A stretch of 64,000 nt of DNA from the NCBI RefSeq assembly GCF_003610785.1, contig NZ_RAQQ01000002.1, positions 62,001 to 126,000 of the forward strand. The letters run 5' to 3'. The stretch comes from Micromonospora globbae. Its GTDB lineage: Bacteria > Actinomycetota > Actinomycetes > Mycobacteriales > Micromonosporaceae. Shown piece after piece: positions 47,868 to 56,075 of the stretch (position 1 is its first letter; each line of letters begins with the position of its first letter). Made by a program: the position numbers and the translations under genes. A model generated the notes under the pieces. The model saw only the letters and a list, made by a program, of their open reading frames with translations. It was not told where the DNA came from and ran no database searches.

Positions 47868-48379
47868 GCCTCCCTCCGGCGGGAGAGGCGCACCTCGACC
47901 CGGTCGGGGCGGTACGCCGTGAGCCGGTGCAGCTCCTGCCGTACGGCGAACTCGACCTCGGCCCGGGTGGCCGGGTCGCCGGTGGCCACCACCCGCGGCC
48001 ACCAGTGGCCGCCGCGCCGGCGTACCCGGACCCGCGCCCGGTGCACGCCCGGCACCGAACCGGCCGCGGCGGCGAGCCGGCGCTCCGTCGAGCGGCGGTG
48101 CAGGTGCCAGCCGTCTCCGGCGTCCAGCCGCTGGGGCGACCACCGCCGCAGTTCGGCGGCGAGGACGGCCAGCCCGACCAGGAGGAGGACGAGCGCCGAC
48201 ACGCGTACGGCCGGGTCGTCCCACCGGGTGTCGCCCAGGGTCGCGGCCCAGCCCCCGGCGTCGGTGAGCAGCGCCGGCCGGCCCGCCGCGGCGAGCAGCG
48301 CCTCGACGGCGAGCAGGACGCCGCCGGCCAGCAGGGCGACGGCGAGCAGCAGGGTGGCCAGGCGGTTGGCGGTCCGCAT
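47864..48379 (-). CDS. DUF6286-like membrane protein of the Asp23 locus
   Basis: A 171-residue protein from ATG 48379 with two membrane helices (about 6-30 and 58-77) and a basic soluble C-terminal domain (ERRLAAAAGSVPGVHRARVR ... VRQELHRLTAYRPDRVEVRL). The domain resembles that of its AmaP-like neighbour, suggesting the two are diverged paralogues. DUF6286 proteins are found next to Asp23/Gls24 genes in actinobacteria. It overlaps the next gene by four bases. Confidence 0.75.
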   Translation of the reverse strand: MRTANRLATLLLAVALLAGGVLLAVEALLAAAGRPALLTDAGGWAATLGDTRWDDPAVRVSALVLLLVGLAVLAAELRRWSPQRLDAGDGWHLHRRSTERRLAAAAGSVPGVHRARVRVRRRGGHWWPRVVATGDPATRAEVEFAVRQELHRLTAYRPDRVEVRLSRRREA

Positions 48380-48400
48380 CTCAGGTCCCGGCGGCGCCGG

Positions 48401-48736
48401 TCACGCCGGCGCCGGCGGGTCCACGCCCGGCACGACGACGTCGTCCACGGTCACGGTGACCTCCCGTACGGTCAGCCCCGTCACGGCCTCCACCTCGCCG
48501 ATCACCGCGTCGCGGATCGCGTCGGCGACGGTCGGCACCGGGCGGCCGTACCAGGTGACCACGTCGACGTCGACGCTCGCCGCGTGGTCGTCGAGGCGGA
48601 CCGCGACGCCGTGCGGCCGGGCCGGTACGCCCACCAGCGCGTGCACCCCGGCGACCTGCCGGGCCGCCCGGGCGCAGATCCGGGCGACCGCCTCCGGGGC
48701 GATCCTCGTCGGGCCCCGGTCCGTCGGGTCGGTCAT
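48401..48736 (-). CDS. Asp23/Gls24-family envelope stress protein
   Basis: A 111-residue soluble protein from ATG 48736. ICARAARQVAGVHALVG and SVDVDVVTWYGRPVPTVADA, with the C-terminal TGLTVREVTVTVDDVVVP, match the Asp23/Gls24 fold. These proteins assemble beneath the membrane through AmaP and respond to alkaline or cell-wall stress. It is the second gene of the four-gene unit 48934-47226. Confidence 0.87.
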   Translation of the reverse strand: MTDPTDRGPTRIAPEAVARICARAARQVAGVHALVGVPARPHGVAVRLDDHAASVDVDVVTWYGRPVPTVADAIRDAVIGEVEAVTGLTVREVTVTVDDVVVPGVDPPAPA

Positions 48737-48751
48737 CGCCCCTCCCGTCGG

Positions 48752-48934
48752 TCACCGCCGCCGGACGGCCCGGTCACCGAGGCCCGTCGAGGCGGGGGCC
48801 CCGTCCAGCACGCGCACGACGATCCACCCGACGAGCCCGGCGAGCACCGCGAGCGCGGCGACGCGGAGACCGGCCGCCGCCCAGACCGCCACCACGAGGA
48901 AGCCGGCGAGAAAGCCGAACTGCTGTCGTGACAT
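48752..48934 (-). CDS. small DUF2273-like membrane protein
   Basis: A 60-residue product from ATG 48934 with GGGAGGTGGC upstream, almost entirely one long hydrophobic hairpin (FGFLAGFLVVAVWAAAGLRV, then ALAVLAGLVGWIVVRVL) and a basic tail. Its size and position directly before an Asp23 gene fit the DUF2273 small integral membrane proteins that accompany Asp23 loci. It is the first gene of the operon. Confidence 0.75.
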   Translation of the reverse strand: MSRQQFGFLAGFLVVAVWAAAGLRVAALAVLAGLVGWIVVRVLDGAPASTGLGDRAVRRR

Positions 48935-49119
48935 GCCACCTCCCGGCCGGCACGTGACCGGCGCGGATCTGGATACACGCTCCGCCCCGGCGGGAACGTG
49001 GCGACCGTGTGATCCACGTCACAATCAGCGGCGGGAGGATGGCCGGACCGGCCGAGCCGCCACCATGATCCACCCCCTAGACTCGGCGCCGGCGACCGAT
49101 CGGCGGATGGACCAGGCGG

Positions 49120-50001
49120 ATGACGATCACCGGCACTGACGAGGGCGTTCTGCTGCGGACGCTGCCCGTGGCGGGCGGGCGGGCTCCGCTCTTCACCCGT
49201 GCCGGTCATCCCGTGTACGCCGCGCACCGGCTCGCCGAACTCGTGCAGGGCCGTCCGGCGGGTGTCACCGGGCACCAGTGGAGCACGGCGAGCCGGGAGG
49301 CGTACGACCTCGTCGTGTGCTCCGGCGACTCCGGCCGCCCGCTCGTCGCCGTCGAGTTCGCCGCCGCGGCGCCGCCCGGCTCACCCGCGCAGCGCGCCGA
49401 ACGGATGAAGGCCGCCGTCGCCGCCGCGGCGGGGCTGCCGGTGCTACGCATCGAGTCGTCCACCCTGCGGGCCGCCGACCACGGGCGCCGCCTGGTCGAG
49501 TACGTCCTCGACGCCCGCGCCTACGCCGCCGCCACCGCACCGGCCGACCCCGACGAGCCCGCGCCGGTCGGCTTCCGGGAGATCCTGGGCCGGCTGCCGG
49601 ACGGGCGGACCGGGCACGTCAACGACCTGGGGGCGCTGGCCCGGGTCGCCGCCCTCGACGCGTACGTGTCGCGCCGGCTGGCCGACCCGATCGTCCGTGG
49701 CCTGCACGTGCGGTGGAGCGGTGGGCCCGCCGAGGGGTGGAGCTGGGTGGAGGTCCGGCCCGGAGCCTGCCTCGTGGAGCGGGTGTCGGTGTGGGAACAG
49801 GGGTTCTCCTGCGGGATCGACCCGGCGCGCCTCGCCGAGGACCTCGCGGCGGTCGCCGTCGGTGAGCGGCTGCGCGACCTGGACGGTGGGCTACCCGGGG
49901 TCACGACCCGTGACGCGCTGCGGGCCGACATCCTCGCGTTGAAGGATCGCCACGACGAGATGGTGGGTGGATTCGGTTTCGCGCACCTCTGCGCGGACTG
50001 A
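49120..50001 (+). CDS. unknown protein with possible DUF2726/PD-(D/E)XK nuclease-like core
   Basis: A 293-residue soluble protein from ATG 49120. In residues about 50-130 the string YDLVVCSGDSGRPLVAVEFA, then QRAERMKAAVAAAAGLPVLR, resembles the DUF2726/endonuclease pattern. That pattern is a strand with Asp, a strand ending in (V/I)E(F/L), a helix with Lys, and 'aGlPvlRi'. The candidate residues would be D63, E79 and K97 approximately. The C-terminal half (about 145-293) is unlike anything I recognise. Catalysis is uncertain because the helix motif is weak. No toxin, methylase or helicase genes lie beside it. Confidence 0.6.
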   Translation: MTITGTDEGVLLRTLPVAGGRAPLFTRAGHPVYAAHRLAELVQGRPAGVTGHQWSTASREAYDLVVCSGDSGRPLVAVEFAAAAPPGSPAQRAERMKAAVAAAAGLPVLRIESSTLRAADHGRRLVEYVLDARAYAAATAPADPDEPAPVGFREILGRLPDGRTGHVNDLGALARVAALDAYVSRRLADPIVRGLHVRWSGGPAEGWSWVEVRPGACLVERVSVWEQGFSCGIDPARLAEDLAAVAVGERLRDLDGGLPGVTTRDALRADILALKDRHDEMVGGFGFAHLCAD

Positions 50002-50374
50002 CGTTTCTCGTACGCGGGCGGTCACCACGGCGCCCCGGCGGGACATCGCCTATTCCGGTGACCGTGACGCGGCGCCGTGGCCCGGCCGGGTGAGGCGTGC
50101 CCCGGTGCCACCCGACATCCGGCCGGCACGCGCCGGCAACAATTTTCCGCCGACCGGTTGAACCGTGGGCTCCGGCGTTCCGTACTCCAGCGGGAATGGA
50201 CAGGATCTCCCCCCGTCCGCGGCACCGGAGGCGGGAGACGGTGCGGAAAGGCATCGTCGGTCATCGACGTGTCGCGGCGCGCTCGCGGCTACCTCAGGCG
50301 TGGCGTGCCCGTGCAATTCCGACGGTCCGCCGAGGGCACGGATCCACCACCGGATCGTGAAGGAGAACAATTCG
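50002..50374. other. 370-bp intergenic/promoter region
   Basis: No gene is supported. It contains AT-richer patches at about 50048-50060 (CGCCTATTCCGGTGACC) and 50138-50165. The second holds AACAATTTTCC and the inverted repeat CGGTTGAACCG (50155-50165). The sequence just before the next gene ends in GAAGGAGAAC, its ribosome site. It presumably drives the secreted repeat protein gene. Confidence 0.5.
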
Positions 50375-51661
50375 ATGCGCAGGTCCACACGGGCGCGCCG
50401 GTCGTCCGGCAACGCGCGGAGCAAGCGGCTGCTGGCCGTCGTCGGCACGCTCGCCGTCTTCGGCGGGATCGTGGCCGTGACCCAGATCTCGTCGGCCGAG
50501 GACCGGCGGCCCGGTGGCACCCGGCCGGTCGCGGGTTCCTGCGTGCAGCCCAGTCCCGGCGCCACGGCGCCCGGCGGGCGGGACTCCACCTCCCGTACGT
50601 GGCAGGACGGCCGGTGGGTGCGCAACCACTGGGGCGACGGGCAGCAGTCGATGCGGGAGTGCCAGGAGGGCTCCGGCGGCGGCAGCGGCTCCGGCGGTTC
50701 CGCGATCGCCTGCCCGGACGTGGCGGGCGAGCTGCCGGAGGTGCCGCGCCGGGCCCGCGCCGAGGTCGAGCGCAACCTGAGCCAGTTGCAGGCCCAGATC
50801 GCCGAGGCCGACCGGCGGCTGGCGGCCGAGGGCAGCCGGGGTGAGCAGTTCGTCCGTTCCGCCATCCTCCAGCCGCTGGCCAGCAAGCGCCGGGCGACGC
50901 TGGCGCGGATCACGACGGCCATCGACCGGTTCGGCCCGCGTCCGCAGAACCTGGCGCGGCTCGCCGAGTGCCAGGTCGCCCCGGTGGGCGGCGACAACGG
51001 CGGCAGCAACGGCGGTGGCAACAACGGTGGCGGGAACAACGGCGGTGGCAACAACGGTGGTGGCAACAACGGCGGTGGCAACAACGGCGGCGGGAACAAC
51101 GGCGGCCCGGGCTCGGGCCTGGACGTCCTCGCCAACGACTGCGACGACAGCCGCCTGCAGCCGCACGACGGCTTCCAGAACGGCAACCGCTGCGTGAGCA
51201 CGGCCTTCGGCGAGGTCGGCGCCGCCGCGAACAACCCCTCGCTGCTGATCACCGACTTCCCGCAGGAGATCGGCGCGAACCAGCCGTTCACCCTGCGGGT
51301 GAGCACGCGGAACCTCGTCCGGGACCGCTTCCTCCCGGCGGGGCAGGGCGGGTACTACGTGGAGAGTTCCCTGCTCAACGAGCAGGGGCTGGTGCGCGGG
51401 CACTTCCACACCGCCTGCCGGATGCTCGACAGCCTCGACACCCCGCCGGAGCCGCAGGAGGTGCCGGCCTTCTTCGTCGCCACCGAGGACGGCGGGGGCG
51501 GCGCCGAGCCGGACGAGGTGACCATCCAGGTGCCCGGTCTGCCCGAGTCCGGAACGGCGCAGTGCGCGGTCTGGGCCGGCGACGGCTCGCACCGGCTGCC
51601 GATGATGGAGCGGGCCAACCAGACCCCCGCCTTCGACGCGGTGCGCATCCAGGTCAACTGA
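50375..51661 (+). CDS. secreted/anchored protein with coiled region and Gly-Asn repeat
   Basis: A 428-residue protein from ATG 50375 (GAAGGAG upstream). A basic start and hydrophobic segment (about 17-40, SKRLLAVVGTLAVFGGIVAV) act as signal or anchor. Residues about 115-205 are helical and charged (EVERNLSQLQAQIAEADRRL), likely a coiled coil. A linker of six GGGNN units follows (about 213-242), then a C-terminal beta-rich domain (about 247-428) with four cysteines. I recognise no characterised family; the C-terminal domain resembles conserved hypotheticals of actinobacteria. It could be a cell-surface or matrix protein. Confidence 0.8.
   Translation: MRRSTRARRSSGNARSKRLLAVVGTLAVFGGIVAVTQISSAEDRRPGGTRPVAGSCVQPSPGATAPGGRDSTSRTWQDGRWVRNHWGDGQQSMRECQEGSGGGSGSGGSAIACPDVAGELPEVPRRARAEVERNLSQLQAQIAEADRRLAAEGSRGEQFVRSAILQPLASKRRATLARITTAIDRFGPRPQNLARLAECQVAPVGGDNGGSNGGGNNGGGNNGGGNNGGGNNGGGNNGGGNNGGPGSGLDVLANDCDDSRLQPHDGFQNGNRCVSTAFGEVGAAANNPSLLITDFPQEIGANQPFTLRVSTRNLVRDRFLPAGQGGYYVESSLLNEQGLVRGHFHTACRMLDSLDTPPEPQEVPAFFVATEDGGGGAEPDEVTIQVPGLPESGTAQCAVWAGDGSHRLPMMERANQTPAFDAVRIQVN
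51011..51100 (+). repeat. six tandem 15-bp units coding GGGNN
   Basis: Six units of the GGCGGTGGCAACAAC type (variants GGTGGCGGGAACAAC, GGTGGTGGCAACAAC) lie in frame within the secreted protein gene. Synonymous variation between units argues that the repeat is maintained at protein level. Confidence 0.85.
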
Positions 51662-51725
51662 GCCGCTCCGCGGCGGTGGGTCGCGGCAGGGTCAGCCGGG
51701 CGGTGGCCGGGTCACCGGAGCGCGG

Positions 51726-51768
51726 CGCGGCCGGGCCGACCGGGACAGCCCCGGTCGGCCCGGCCGCG
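51726..51768 (+). terminator. 19-bp stem terminator of the secreted repeat protein gene
   Basis: CGCGGCCGGGCCGACCGGG (51726-51744) pairs perfectly with 51750-51768 over an ACAGC loop, 64 bp after the stop. Confidence 0.8.
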
Positions 51769-51780
51769 TGTGTGGCGTCG

Positions 51781-51813
51781 GCGGGGGCCGGCAACGCGTC
51801 GGCCGGCCCCCGC
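51781..51813 (-). terminator. terminator of the lsr2 gene
   Basis: GCGGGGGCCGGC (51781-51792) pairs perfectly with 51802-51813, 68 bp after the minus-strand lsr2 stop and back to back with the preceding hairpin. Confidence 0.65.
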
Positions 51814-51881
51814 GGGCCGGCCGACCTCAGGCGCTCGCGGGTGCGCGCCGCGGCCGGGTGGCCGGCGCGACCCGCCCGGAC

Positions 51882-52226
51882 TCAACGGTTCTTGTACGCC
51901 TCGACGACCTCGACGGGAATCCGGCCCCGCTCCGAGATCCGGTAACCGTTCTTGGCGGCCCATTCCCGGATGGCGCGGTTCTGTTCCCGATCCATGGTGG
52001 CGCCGCCGCGCGCGGGGCGGCGCGCGGTGCGGACGCTCTCCGTCGTCCCGCGCCCGATTCGCCGACCGGCGCTGATGTACGGGTCGAGCGCCTTTCGCAG
52101 CACTCCGGTGTTCTCGTCGGAGAGGTCGATCGTGTAGGCGACGCCGTCGAGGCTGAACTCGACCGTCCGGTCGGCCTTTCCGCCATCGAGGTCGTCGGTC
52201 AGCACCGTGATTACTTTTCTGGCCAT
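51882..52226 (-). CDS. lsr2: Lsr2 nucleoid-associated protein
   Basis: A 114-residue protein from ATG 52226. The N-terminal oligomerisation domain (MARKVITVLTDDLDGGKADR ... EFSLDGVAYTIDLS) is followed by a basic linker and the C-terminal DNA-binding domain (NRAIREWAAKNGYRISERGR). The RGR AT-hook-like motif that inserts into the minor groove of AT-rich DNA is present. Lsr2 is the xenogeneic silencer of actinobacteria. The upstream 150 bp (52230-52350) are notably AT-rich for this genome, consistent with autoregulation. Confidence 0.95.
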   Translation of the reverse strand: MARKVITVLTDDLDGGKADRTVEFSLDGVAYTIDLSDENTGVLRKALDPYISAGRRIGRGTTESVRTARRPARGGATMDREQNRAIREWAAKNGYRISERGRIPVEVVEAYKNR

Positions 52227-52458
52227 CGCCGATTACTCCCTGTCTGGGGCTGGTGTGTCCAAAGTTTGACGTACGCTCCGGCTAAGCCGCAAGAATACGG
52301 CCCTCTCCATTACCGGGTCGCGTTTTCCCATCATCAATAACAGGTGTCGAGGCGCGGAATCCGGCCCCGTGGGATCGGCGGCACGCCGAATCGCTCCCGC
52401 CGGGGACCGTTGTCACGGCAATCACCGGGGAGCCGTGCGACGAGGTCGGCAAAGGCGC

Positions 52459-53100
52459 CTATTCGCCGAGCAGCCCCGCGTGACCGGCGAGCGCGGCGGC
52501 CTCGGCCCGTGTGGTGACGCGCAGTTTCCGCAGCAGCGCCGCCGTCATCCTCTTCACCGTGCGTTCGGACACGTGCAGGTGCTCGGCGATCTCCACGGTG
52601 CTCCGCCCGCTCGCGATGGCCCGCAGCAGTCGACGCTCCTCGGTGTCGAGGTCGATCGGGGCGACGCGGGACGGCCGGAGCAGCCCGCGCAGCAGCTCCG
52701 ACGGCAGCACCGCCCAGCCGTCGAGGATGGCCACCAGCGGCCGCATCAGCTCCTCCGGCTCGCTGCTCTTCGGCAGGTACCCCTCGGCGCCGGCGCGCAG
52801 CGCCTCCAGCGCCGGGGCCGGGTCGTCGTCGCCGGACATCGCCACCACCCGCACCCGGGGCGAGGTCCGCCGGATGGCGGCCACCGCGCGGATGCCGCCC
52901 GGCGGCGGCATGTGCAGGTCGACCAGGGCCAGGTCCGGCTGGCAGCGGGCCACGAGCGAGGCGGCCGCCGACGCGTCCCCGGTGGAGGCCACCACCTCGG
53001 CCCGCTTGTCGGTGGCGGCGGGCAGCAGCAGTTCGAGGCCCCGGACGAAGAGTGGGTGGTCGTCCACGACGACGAGTCGGATGGTGGGTGCGTCGGGCAT
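52459..53100 (-). CDS. NarL/LuxR-type response regulator
   Basis: ATG 53100 gives 213 residues starting MPDAPTIRLVVVDDHPLFVR; the frame extends upstream but lacks a ribosome site. The receiver domain (about 1-125) has the acidic pair DD, phospho-acceptor Asp in DLALVDLHMPPPGG, and Lys in GYLPKSS. The LuxR helix-turn-helix (about 150-205) reads ERRLLRAIASGRSTVEIAEH. It is divergent from the histidine kinase gene by 67 bp and almost certainly its partner. The target genes are unknown. Confidence 0.92.
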   Translation of the reverse strand: MPDAPTIRLVVVDDHPLFVRGLELLLPAATDKRAEVVASTGDASAAASLVARCQPDLALVDLHMPPPGGIRAVAAIRRTSPRVRVVAMSGDDDPAPALEALRAGAEGYLPKSSEPEELMRPLVAILDGWAVLPSELLRGLLRPSRVAPIDLDTEERRLLRAIASGRSTVEIAEHLHVSERTVKRMTAALLRKLRVTTRAEAAALAGHAGLLGE

Positions 53101-53167
53101 GTCTGGTCCGTTCCCGAGCGGGTACCGATCATGCGGGTACGCGCCGGTACGAGGGGAGTCGGGGCGG

Positions 53168-53902
53168 ATGCGTGGACGGCACGGGTTGCAGGGGCTGTTG
53201 CGGGGTTTCCGGCGGATCGGGCCGGGTGGCACGGACGGCGAACGGGCGACGCGTACCGACCACGAGCTGATGCTCCGGGTCCTCTGTCACGAGTTCCGCA
53301 CCCCCGTCAGCACGCTCACCTCGCTGACCCGGGCGCTGGCCGACGACCACCGTGAGCTGAGCGGCGAGGACCGGCGCGCGATCACCCAACTGGCCCGCGA
53401 CCAGGCCGTACACCTGCAGGCGCTGTTGCGCGACGCCACCGCCGGCACGGGCGCGCTGGCCCGGGCCGCGGAGCCGGAGCCCGCCGTGCCGCTGGCCGGG
53501 ATCCTCCGCGAGGCCGCCGCGCTGGTGCCCGCGCACCGCCGCCGGGCGCGGGCCACCCGGGGAGCGGCACGGTTCCCCGTACCGGCCGGGCGCACCCGGC
53601 AGGTGCTGGTGAACCTCGTGGAGAACGCGCTGCGGCACGGGCCCGCCGACGGGCAGGTGGGGCTGTACGCGGCCCTGCGCGGCTCCCATCTCAGCCTGTT
53701 GGTGACCGACGAGGGGCGCGTCGATCCGGCGCTGCTCGACGCGCTGCGCCGGCCGGAGCCCTCCGCCGGGATGTCCGGGCTGGGGTTGTGGATCGTCCGG
53801 CAGATCGTCGCGGCCGACGGTGGCGCGCTGCACGTGCACCGGCTCCACCCGCGCGGCGTGGCGCTGGAGGTGCGCCGTCCGGTCCTCCGCCACGCCGGTT
53901 GA
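53168..53902 (+). CDS. soluble sensor histidine kinase
   Basis: A 244-residue kinase from ATG 53168 without a sensor or membrane domain. The dimerisation/phospho-acceptor region has the H-box CHEFRTPVSTLTSLTRALAD (His near residue 39). The ATPase has the N-box NLVENALRHGP and the G box GMSGLGLWIVRQIVA. It is short because it has no input domain, so it probably senses through a partner. It is divergent from the response regulator gene and upstream of the manganese catalase gene. Confidence 0.9.
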   Translation: MRGRHGLQGLLRGFRRIGPGGTDGERATRTDHELMLRVLCHEFRTPVSTLTSLTRALADDHRELSGEDRRAITQLARDQAVHLQALLRDATAGTGALARAAEPEPAVPLAGILREAAALVPAHRRRARATRGAARFPVPAGRTRQVLVNLVENALRHGPADGQVGLYAALRGSHLSLLVTDEGRVDPALLDALRRPEPSAGMSGLGLWIVRQIVAADGGALHVHRLHPRGVALEVRRPVLRHAG

Positions 53903-53952
53903 CCCGGCGGGGTCGCCGATTGGCCCGGCTGGGCCAGCGGCGCGGGAAGTGT

Positions 53953-53987
53953 CCTCGGTACCAGGTGAGCCCGGTACCGAGGAGGGA
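53953..53987 (+). promoter_or_regulatory. 10-bp inverted repeat whose right arm overlaps the Mn-catalase ribosome site
   Basis: CCTCGGTACC (53953-53962) is inverted exactly at 53973-53982 (GGTACCGAGG) with a 10-bp spacer. The right arm runs into GAGGAGGGA (53979-53987), the ribosome binding site of the catalase ATG at 53991. As an mRNA hairpin it would sequester that site; as DNA it could be an operator. Confidence 0.6.
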
Positions 53988-53990
53988 CAC

Positions 53991-54860
53991 ATGTTCACCC
54001 ACATGAAGGACCTGCAGTTCGAGGCCAAGCCGGACGGTCCGGACGCCGCGTTCGCCCGTCGCCTACAGGAGATCCTGGGCGGCAAGTGGGGCGAGATGAC
54101 CGTCGCCAACCAGTACCTCTACCAGGGGTGGAACTGCCGGCTGCCGGGCAAGTACAAGGACCTCCTCCTCGACGTCGGCACCGAGGAGATGGGCCACGTC
54201 GAGATGATCGCCACCATGATCACCCGGCTGCTGGAGAACGCGCCGCTGTCGCTGCAGGAGGCGGCCGAGGACAACCCCATGGTGGCCGCCGTCTACGGCG
54301 GGTCGAACCCCGCGCACCTCATCCACGGCGGTGGCGGGGCGCTGCCCGTGGACAGCGCCGGGGTGCCGTGGAACGGCAACTTCATCACCGCGAGCGGCAA
54401 CCTGATGGCCGACTTCCAGCTGAACGTCACCGCCGAGGCGCAGGGGCGGCTGCAGGTCGCCCGCCTGTTCAACATGACCGGCGACCCGGGCGTCAAGCAG
54501 ATGCTCCGCTTCCTGCTGGCCCGGGACACCATGCACCAGAACATGTGGATGGCGGCCATCGAACAGCTGAAGGAGGACGGCCTGGAGGAGATGCCGGTGC
54601 CCGACGCCTTCCCGGACTCCGGCGACCTCACCGAGCAGTTCGGCTACACGTACCTCGACTTCTCCCCGGACGGCGACGCGGCCGAGGGCCGCTGGGCGTC
54701 GGGGCCGTCCCCCGACGGGAAGGGCCGGTTCCGGTACGAGGGCAGCCCGCGCCCGCACGCGCCGGAGCCGGTGCTGCCGCCCGGCGACCCGCGCCTGTAC
54801 GGCACCAACCCGGGCATGGCCGGCAGGGCCGCCGACAGGGCCAGGAGCGAACTCACCTGA
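53991..54860 (+). CDS. manganese catalase
   Basis: A 289-residue di-manganese catalase from ATG 53991. The four-helix bundle metal ligands are visible: Glu in NQYLYQGWNCRLPGK-preceding helix, TEEMGHVEMIATMI (Glu/His pair), then NVTAEAQGRLQVARLF (Glu), ARDTMHQNMWMAAIEQLKED (His). Length and the C-terminal FGYTYLDFSPDG extension match Lactobacillus/Bacillus YdbD-type enzymes. It disproportionates hydrogen peroxide without haem. It precedes a putative manganese transporter gene, 69 bp downstream. Confidence 0.93.
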   Translation: MFTHMKDLQFEAKPDGPDAAFARRLQEILGGKWGEMTVANQYLYQGWNCRLPGKYKDLLLDVGTEEMGHVEMIATMITRLLENAPLSLQEAAEDNPMVAAVYGGSNPAHLIHGGGGALPVDSAGVPWNGNFITASGNLMADFQLNVTAEAQGRLQVARLFNMTGDPGVKQMLRFLLARDTMHQNMWMAAIEQLKEDGLEEMPVPDAFPDSGDLTEQFGYTYLDFSPDGDAAEGRWASGPSPDGKGRFRYEGSPRPHAPEPVLPPGDPRLYGTNPGMAGRAADRARSELT

Positions 54861-54929
54861 CGTCCCCGCGCCGGGCCGCCCGACCGCCGGGTGGCGGCCC
54901 GGCCGCACCCGTACCGAAGGAGGTGTGCC

Positions 54930-56060
54930 GTGACCGAACTCGTGCTCCGCCCGCTCGCCGACGCGTTCATGCAGGTGGGTGTCTACGTCGCCGTCATGGT
55001 GGCGCTCTTCGGCTGGCTGCGCTGGCGCTACGGCGACCGGGTCACCGACGGGCTGACCAGCCGGCCCCGGCTCGGTCCGCTCGTGGGGGCGCTGCTCGGC
55101 GTCAGCCCCGGCTGCGGTGGCGCCATCGTGCTGATGCCGCTCTACGCGCGCCGCAAGGTGTCGTTCGGCACCGTCGTCGCGGCGCTGGCCGCGACCATGG
55201 GCGACTCGTCCTGGGTGGTGCTCGCCTGGAACCCCGCGTTCGCGCTCAAGATCCACGCGTTGCTGTTCGCGGTGGGTCTGGTCACCGGCTACGTCGTGGA
55301 CGCGCTCGGCATCGACCCGGTCCGCGCCCCGCGCCGCCGGGCCGCCCGCCCGGAGCCGGCCGGACTCGCCGGACCCGCCCCGGCGGACGCCCTGGCGATG
55401 GTCGGCGGGCCCGACCTGGCCGCGTCCCGCCGGCTGCTCGGCGGGCTGCTGCCCCGGGTGCCCGCCTCCACGGCGTTCTGGGGGCTGACGACGCCCGCGT
55501 TCGCGGTGTCGGTTCCGGTGGTGTTCCAGATGGTCGACCCGGGCGTGCTGACCCGCGCCTTCGGCGGCGTCGACCCGTACCTCGCGCTGGGCGTGCTCGG
55601 CACCCTCGTCGCGGTGCTCATCTTCGCGGCCGGCCGGGGGCGGCTCGCCGACGACAGCCTGGAGACGGCGCAGCCCACCTCGTTCCGGGCGACGCTGCGG
55701 CACAGCGCGCACGAGGCGTCGTTCGTCACCGTCTGGGTGGCCGTGGCGTACGTCGGCTGGCAGGTGTTCACGACGACGACCGGCTTCGACGGCTCCCAGC
55801 TCGCCCTGACCGGGCTGCTCGGCGTGCTGGTCGGCGCCGGGATCGGACTGATCCCCGGCTGCGCCGTGCAGATCGTCTTCACCGGCCTGTACGTCAGCGG
55901 CGGCATCCCGCTGCCGACCCTCGTGGCCAACGCCATCAGCCAGGACGGCGACGCCCTGATCCCGCTCGCCGCGTTGCGGCGGCACTCGGCCGCGCTGGCC
56001 ACCGTGATCACCACGATTCCGGCCGCCGCCGTCGGCGCCGCGCTGCTGCTCCTGCTCTGA
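54930..56060 (+). CDS. putative manganese/heavy-metal transporter (ArsP_2-like)
   Basis: A 376-residue protein from GTG 54930 with GAAGGAGGTG upstream and about ten membrane segments in two repeated halves. Each half has a GCGGAIVLMPLYARRK or PGCAVQIVFTGLY-type motif (GVSPGCGGAIVLM at about 58-70, GLIPGCAVQIVFT at about 307-319). The arrangement and the NAISQDGDALIPL segment match the DUF2899/ArsP_2 group annotated as putative manganese exporters. Adjacency to the manganese catalase supports a manganese role. It is followed closely by a small membrane protein gene. Confidence 0.75.
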   Translation: MTELVLRPLADAFMQVGVYVAVMVALFGWLRWRYGDRVTDGLTSRPRLGPLVGALLGVSPGCGGAIVLMPLYARRKVSFGTVVAALAATMGDSSWVVLAWNPAFALKIHALLFAVGLVTGYVVDALGIDPVRAPRRRAARPEPAGLAGPAPADALAMVGGPDLAASRRLLGGLLPRVPASTAFWGLTTPAFAVSVPVVFQMVDPGVLTRAFGGVDPYLALGVLGTLVAVLIFAAGRGRLADDSLETAQPTSFRATLRHSAHEASFVTVWVAVAYVGWQVFTTTTGFDGSQLALTGLLGVLVGAGIGLIPGCAVQIVFTGLYVSGGIPLPTLVANAISQDGDALIPLAALRRHSAALATVITTIPAAAVGAALLLLL

Positions 56061-56075
56061 CCGGAAGGAGAACCC

